Assembly (NCBI RefSeq): GCF_011059145.1
Contig: NZ_JAALLT010000002.1
Span: forward strand, 62,001-126,000
Length of the DNA stretch: 64,000 nucleotides
Source of the DNA: Halalkalibaculum roseum
Lineage (GTDB): Bacteria > Bacteroidota > Rhodothermia > Balneolales > Balneolaceae
Direction of reading: 5' to 3'
The position numbers and the translations under genes were made by a program. The notes beneath the pieces were generated by a model, which ran no database searches, had not been told where the DNA came from, and worked only from the letters and a program-made list of their open reading frames with translations. Position 1 is the stretch's first letter. The number at the start of each line of letters is the position of its first letter. Below, in pieces: positions 60,176 to 64,000 of this stretch.

Positions 60176-61453
60176 ATGAGCGATAGCAAAGAAGCTAGAA
60201 AATATTTAGATATGGATCTCCTCCGCTTTACAACGGCGGGGAGTGTTGATGATGGAAAGAGCACATTAATTGGTCGCCTACTGTACGACTCCAAACAGAT
60301 TTTTGATGACCAGATGGAGGCTATCGAGGAATCCAGTCGAAAAAAAGGTGATGAGTATACCAATCTGGCCCTGTTGACAGACGGTCTCTCAGCTGAAAGG
60401 GAACAGGGCATTACCATCGATGTGGCCTACCGTTATTTTTCGACGCCTAACAGAAAATTCATTATTGCCGATACACCGGGACATGTGCAGTATACCCGTA
60501 ATATGGTTACCGGCGCCTCCACGGCCAATCTGGCAATTATCCTGGTGGATGCCCGAAACGGTGTCATTGAACAAACCTGTCGCCATTCGTTCATTGCGTC
60601 CTTATTGCAGATCAAGCACATTGTACTGTGCGTAAATAAGATGGATCTTGTTGACTACAGGGAAGAGCAGTTTGAAAAAATTAAAGCACAGTTTAGAGAA
60701 TTCTCTTCGAAGCTAGATGTGCCGGATATTCACTATATTCCAATAAGTGCTTTGTATGGAGATAACGTAGTCGATAAGTCCGATAAAATGGACTGGTATG
60801 ACGGGGGTACGTTGCTCTATACCTTGGAAAACGTACAGGTAGACAGCGACTATAATCATGTAGACAGCCGCTTTCCGGTGCAGTGGGTAACCCGTCCCCA
60901 ATCTACCGAGTATCCCGATTATCGCGGCTATGCCGGGAGAGTAGCCGGCGGTGTTTTTAAACCCGGAGATGAAATCATTGCATTACCTTCAGGGTTTACC
61001 AGCAAGATTGACAGTGTTGAGACTTTTGAAAATGAGGAGGATGAAGTGTTTTCCCCTATGTCCATTACGATGACACTGGAAAACGATATAGATATCAGTC
61101 GTGGGGACATGATCGCGAAACCCGATAATCAACCAAATGTCGGACAGGATATCGACCTGATGATCTGCTGGCTTAATAAAAAGCCGCTACAGCCTGGCGG
61201 AAAGTATGCCATCAAGCACACCACTCAGGAAGCCCGGTGTATTATTAAAGAAGTGAAGTACAAGGTAAATATAAATACCCTTCACAGAGCAGAAGGAGAC
61301 AAAGAAATCGGTCTCAATGATATCGGACGTATTCAAATCCGCACGACCCAGCCGCTGTTCTACGACAGCTACAAACGCAACCGCACCACCGGCAGCCTGA
61401 TTCTTATTGATGAATACACTAATGAGACAGTGGGAGCGGGGATGATTTTATAA
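60176..61453 (+). CDS. cysN: Sulfate adenylyltransferase GTPase subunit
   Basis: A 425-residue EF-Tu-like GTPase. GSVDDGKST (residues 22-30), DTPGHVQYTRNMVTGAS, NKMDLVD and later beta-barrel domains (AVGAG-type end: NETVGAGMIL) match CysN. It couples GTP hydrolysis to APS formation by CysD. There is no C-terminal APS kinase fusion; CysC is separate upstream. Confidence 0.96.
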   Translation: MSDSKEARKYLDMDLLRFTTAGSVDDGKSTLIGRLLYDSKQIFDDQMEAIEESSRKKGDEYTNLALLTDGLSAEREQGITIDVAYRYFSTPNRKFIIADTPGHVQYTRNMVTGASTANLAIILVDARNGVIEQTCRHSFIASLLQIKHIVLCVNKMDLVDYREEQFEKIKAQFREFSSKLDVPDIHYIPISALYGDNVVDKSDKMDWYDGGTLLYTLENVQVDSDYNHVDSRFPVQWVTRPQSTEYPDYRGYAGRVAGGVFKPGDEIIALPSGFTSKIDSVETFENEEDEVFSPMSITMTLENDIDISRGDMIAKPDNQPNVGQDIDLMICWLNKKPLQPGGKYAIKHTTQEARCIIKEVKYKVNINTLHRAEGDKEIGLNDIGRIQIRTTQPLFYDSYKRNRTTGSLILIDEYTNETVGAGMIL

Positions 61454-61561
61454 TTGTTGAGATGGTGGTTTAGTGAGTTGTGAATTGATCCTTTCTGGAT
61501 TAATTGGATAAGAGATTATTTTATATAATAGAATAATACATTTAATTCTTTAAGCAATGTT

Positions 61562-61583
61562 CCATAACTGAAATTTGTTATGG
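61562..61583. terminator. Short hairpin between cysN and rfbA
   Basis: CCATAAC (61562-61568) and GTTATGG (61577-61583) form a seven-base stem. It is followed by ATTTGATT, not a real T-run. It could be a weak terminator or a leader hairpin for rfbA. The rest of the 160-base gap is AT-rich with no gene. Confidence 0.4.
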
Positions 61584-61613
61584 ATTTGATTACTAACTCA
61601 ATAATTTTTAAAC

Positions 61614-62480
61614 GTGAAAGGAATCATCCTCGCAGGCGGTAGCGGAAGCCGCTTACATCCCATAACTGCTAGCGTCTCCAAGCAGTTACTTCCCGTCTAT
61701 GACAAGCCGATGATCTACTACCCGTTATCAGTGCTGATGCTGGCAGATATTCGTGAGATTCTGATCATATCTACTCCAAGAGACAAAGAACTTTTCAAAA
61801 ATCTTTTGGGTGATGGCTCAAAGTGGGGCTTGGAACTCTCATATGCCGTTCAGCCCGAACCGAAAGGAATCGCCCAGGCCTTTACCATTGGAGAGAAGTT
61901 TATTGGAGGAGATTCCGTTGCTCTTATCCTTGGTGATAACATTTTTTATGGACAAGGTTTTACAAAGATCCTGCAGGATGCTTCGGAAAAGCAGGGGGGA
62001 GCTACTATATTCGGACATAAAGTGAAAGATCCGCAACGTTTTGGAGTAGTGGAGTTTGATGAAAATAACAAGGTGATTTCCATAGAAGAAAAGCCGGACA
62101 AGCCCAAGTCGGAATATGCCGTAACCGGTCTCTATTTTTATGATAATCAGGTGGTAGAAATAGCAAAATCACTAACACCATCCAACCGGGGAGAGCTGGA
62201 AATTACGGATGTGAATCGTACCTACCTGGATACTGGAAATCTACAAGTTGAGTTACTTGGTAGAGGTTTTGCCTGGCTGGATACCGGAACACCCGAATCG
62301 TTGATGGAGGCATCCCAGTTTGTTGAGATCATTGAAAGGAGACAGGATTTGAAGATCGCCTGCCCGGAAGAGATTGCCTACCGGAAAGAATGGATCAGCA
62401 AGAAAGAGATTCTGAAACTGGCTTCGGAATTTTCTAATTCTTATGGTGAATACCTCGAACGATTAGTCAGTACCAAATAA
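61614..62480 (+). CDS. rfbA: Glucose-1-phosphate thymidylyltransferase
   Basis: A 288-residue nucleotidyltransferase. The start is GTG at 61614. [17 protein letters not shown] is the nucleotide-binding loop, then [49 protein letters not shown] and [29 protein letters not shown]. It makes dTDP-glucose from glucose 1-phosphate, the entry to dTDP-sugars such as rhamnose for surface polysaccharides. No rfbB, rfbC or rfbD follows in the window. Its position behind the PAPS-making genes is noted as a possible link to sulfated glycans. Confidence 0.95.
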   Translation: MKGIILAGGSGSRLHPITASVSKQLLPVYDKPMIYYPLSVLMLADIREILIISTPRDKELFKNLLGDGSKWGLELSYAVQPEPKGIAQAFTIGEKFIGGDSVALILGDNIFYGQGFTKILQDASEKQGGATIFGHKVKDPQRFGVVEFDENNKVISIEEKPDKPKSEYAVTGLYFYDNQVVEIAKSLTPSNRGELEITDVNRTYLDTGNLQVELLGRGFAWLDTGTPESLMEASQFVEIIERRQDLKIACPEEIAYRKEWISKKEILKLASEFSNSYGEYLERLVSTK

Positions 62481-62510
62481 GCCCCTCCATCTTTAAACTG
62501 TACAACAGAG

Positions 62511-62617
62511 TTACACAAAGATTCCTCAAAGGTACACAAAGTGATTACAAGATCACTGATATGCGACCGTATTAAACTTTGTGAATCTTTAGCCTTTCAT
62601 TGTGAAACTTTGTGTAA
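62511..62617. repeat. TTACACAAAG palindrome in a 313-base gap
   Basis: TTACACAAAG (62511-62520) and CTTTGTGTAA (62608-62617) are perfect ten-base inverted repeats at the ends; inside, GATTCCTCAAAGGTACACAAAG and CTTTGTGAATC continue the pairing loosely. The rest of the gap to 62793 is AT-rich and should hold the promoter of the secreted protein gene. Confidence 0.75.
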
Positions 62618-62793
62618 TAGCTTTTTAAGCTCTCCGCCTGTTTAGCTTTCTATCCATTTATTTATTTCTGTAGCCATTATCTGATAAAATCATTACTAGA
62701 TGTAAGGAATTACCTTCTCACAGATCTTACCGATATATCCCATCTGCAAATTTATTCACTGAAAAAAATAACCAGTTTTGAAGAGAGGGAGTC

Positions 62794-64000
62794 ATGAGAC
62801 AACGCGAGAGAACCATATCCTTTGCACACATATTTTTTATTTCTATTAGTACAGTTATTGGGTTGCTTAATCCATCAATAATTAATGCGCAAACGCCGAC
62901 TATTACAGCATCACCATCTACATTAACGGTACAACCAAATGAGATTATTACCCTTACATTCGGAGTAGATAGCCCTGTTGATGCTTACTATTTCGGTACA
63001 GAAGTTCAGTTCGATCCCAATATATTTGAATTCATTGGCGAGTTTGATACGGGCATAATGACCGGCGGTATTACCATCGCCGACCTACTGGCAAGTAATA
63101 GGGTCGGTGCTTCGGTTTCATTGACTGCACCACTTTCGGGTCCCGCTTCGGGTAACCTGTTGGCTTTGAACTTTCGTGTTCGTCAGACTGCAACGGTCGG
63201 AGCAACCGATTTTACTTTTCTGTCAGCTGAACTGAATAACTCGAACGGTTTTCTGATTGAGGGTCTTACACCTGCACTGTTGAGCATACAAGTGGAGGAG
63301 GGAGTCAGTGATTTGAAGCTGACCATTCCTGCAATTAATCAGCTTACAGAAGGAGGAGAGCTATCAGTTTCAGGGGAGATTTATGTCAATGATATAACCG
63401 TTAACGAGAGTCTGGAATCATCAAGGATATCGATGTGGGTTGGATTGAATCTCACCGATACCGATCCCTCAGGCTGGAGTGAGCTGTCATGGACACCCAT
63501 GAATTTTGATAGCCAACTGGACAGCTATCATGTCTACCTGGAAAATGTCGGTTTTGGGATGAGTCCGGGAACCTACTACATAGCGCTTCGCGGGCAGTTG
63601 GATTCTCAACCTTTTGTCTATGGTGGGCAGAGCTCTTCCGGTGGCGGAATTTGGGATGGAGTTATAAACCGAAATGCACAACTTATAATTAATGAGAACC
63701 CGCCCTTTCGATACGTACTGGCCGGATGGGATTTTGATGATGAAACACTTCTAGCATCACTAGCAGTACCGTCGAATGAAGGTATAGCCTTTCAACTATT
63801 GGGTGCGAATGAGGATGGATTCAGTAATGGCGCTGCCGGTCGGGCTGCCAATGCCGATGGATGGCAATACACCGAAGGCGATGAAAAATATTGGCTGGCG
63901 GTACTGTCCACGCAAGGATTTCAAAACATAACAGTTTCCTCTAAACAATACGGCACCAGCTCGAGTCCGCGAGACTTCGAAATGGAAGCTAGTCTGGATG
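62794..64000 (+). CDS. Secreted cohesin-like domain protein (partial, runs off the window)
   Basis: The frame is open from ATG 62794 to the window end, 402 codons, so the C-terminus is missing. A GAGGGAG ribosome site stands just before the ATG. The signal peptide ends near NPSIINAQ. Residues about 35-165 resemble cohesin folds (PSTLTVQPNEIITLTFGVD; AYYFGTEVQFDPNIFEFIGEF; LLALNFRVRQTATVG). About 310-402 hold another beta-rich region (LAGWDFDDETLLASLAVPSN; GRAANADGWQYTEGDEKYW; TVSSKQYGTSSSPRDFEMEA) like domains found in large T9SS-secreted nucleases and adhesins. A sorting domain is likely beyond the window. Function unknown. Confidence 0.8.
   Translation, partial: MRQRERTISFAHIFFISISTVIGLLNPSIINAQTPTITASPSTLTVQPNEIITLTFGVDSPVDAYYFGTEVQFDPNIFEFIGEFDTGIMTGGITIADLLASNRVGASVSLTAPLSGPASGNLLALNFRVRQTATVGATDFTFLSAELNNSNGFLIEGLTPALLSIQVEEGVSDLKLTIPAINQLTEGGELSVSGEIYVNDITVNESLESSRISMWVGLNLTDTDPSGWSELSWTPMNFDSQLDSYHVYLENVGFGMSPGTYYIALRGQLDSQPFVYGGQSSSGGGIWDGVINRNAQLIINENPPFRYVLAGWDFDDETLLASLAVPSNEGIAFQLLGANEDGFSNGAAGRAANADGWQYTEGDEKYWLAVLSTQGFQNITVSSKQYGTSSSPRDFEMEASLD

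Noticed and set aside
1-64000. tRNA or rRNA genes
   Set aside because: Gaps of more than 100 bases were scanned by eye for cloverleaf or rRNA-like sequence and none was found.

Overview
The window looks like chromosomal DNA from a marine or halophilic member of the Balneolota/Rhodothermota branch of the Bacteroidota-related bacteria. This is inferred from gene content; no rRNA or marker tree was available. The signs are type IX secretion (T9SS) parts and a T9SS sorting tail, a TonB-dependent receptor, a BlaR1-like peptidase fused to a TonB domain, a FadN-type fatty acid oxidation enzyme, frequent absence of Shine-Dalgarno sequences, and moderate GC. No rRNA, tRNA, CRISPR array, prophage or complete insertion sequence was seen.

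Layout. 1-5.1 kb (+): fatty acid degradation genes (acyl-CoA ligase end, fadN-like, fadA-like thiolase, SDR). 5.1-10.5 kb (mostly -): a 51-residue membrane protein, a degenerate Gfo/Idh/MocA protein, a PspC-domain protein, phosphatidylcholine synthase, a BlaI/BlaR1-TonB sensor pair with a palindromic candidate operator, and a LOG-like protein. 10.5-14.9 kb (+): two different DNA photolyases around an aldo/keto reductase. 15-28 kb (-): nucleoside phosphorylase, metallo-beta-lactamase fold hydrolase, PhoH (apparently with a non-canonical start codon), ribulose-phosphate epimerase, PASTA protein, then an envelope block of four genes: a DUF5683-like protein, a peptidase/propeller/barrel fusion, an M6-like T9SS cargo with a destroyed zinc site, and a PorV-like protein. 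28.4-33.4 kb (-): acetyl-CoA acetyltransferase, cystathionine gamma-synthase, two tandem TPR lipoproteins. 33.5-41 kb: alpha/beta hydrolase plus RidA, M23 peptidase, fumarylacetoacetate hydrolase family protein, ribosomal proteins L27 and L21, and a HEAT-like/cyclophilin fusion. 41-51 kb (-): TonB-dependent receptor, histidine phosphatase, and a fatty acid electron-transfer block (two acyl-CoA dehydrogenases, fixX, fixC, etfA, etfB). 51-55 kb: PorD-like protein divergent from a PorV-like barrel and a helix-hairpin-helix/barrel protein. 55-64 kb (+): SLC13-type permease, cysQ, cysC, cysD, a four-helix-bundle gene, cysN, rfbA, and the start of a large secreted protein.

How the genes fit together. 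Fatty acid oxidation is split over three loci: ligase/fadN/fadA/SDR, the 28.4 kb thiolase, and the dehydrogenases with EtfAB and FixCX, which pass electrons to quinone. The sulfate block takes up sulfate, makes APS and PAPS and clears PAP; with rfbA and a secreted protein next to it, PAPS could feed sulfation of surface glycans as well as cysteine synthesis. T9SS-linked genes occur in three places.

The most unusual signals are the peptidase-dead M6-like cargo beside a peptidase/propeller/barrel fusion, the outer-membrane barrel carrying a ComEA-like helix-hairpin-helix domain, the PhoH gene with no ATG, GTG or TTG start, the gene inserted between cysD and cysN, and several families of imperfect palindromes that fill the intergenic spaces.
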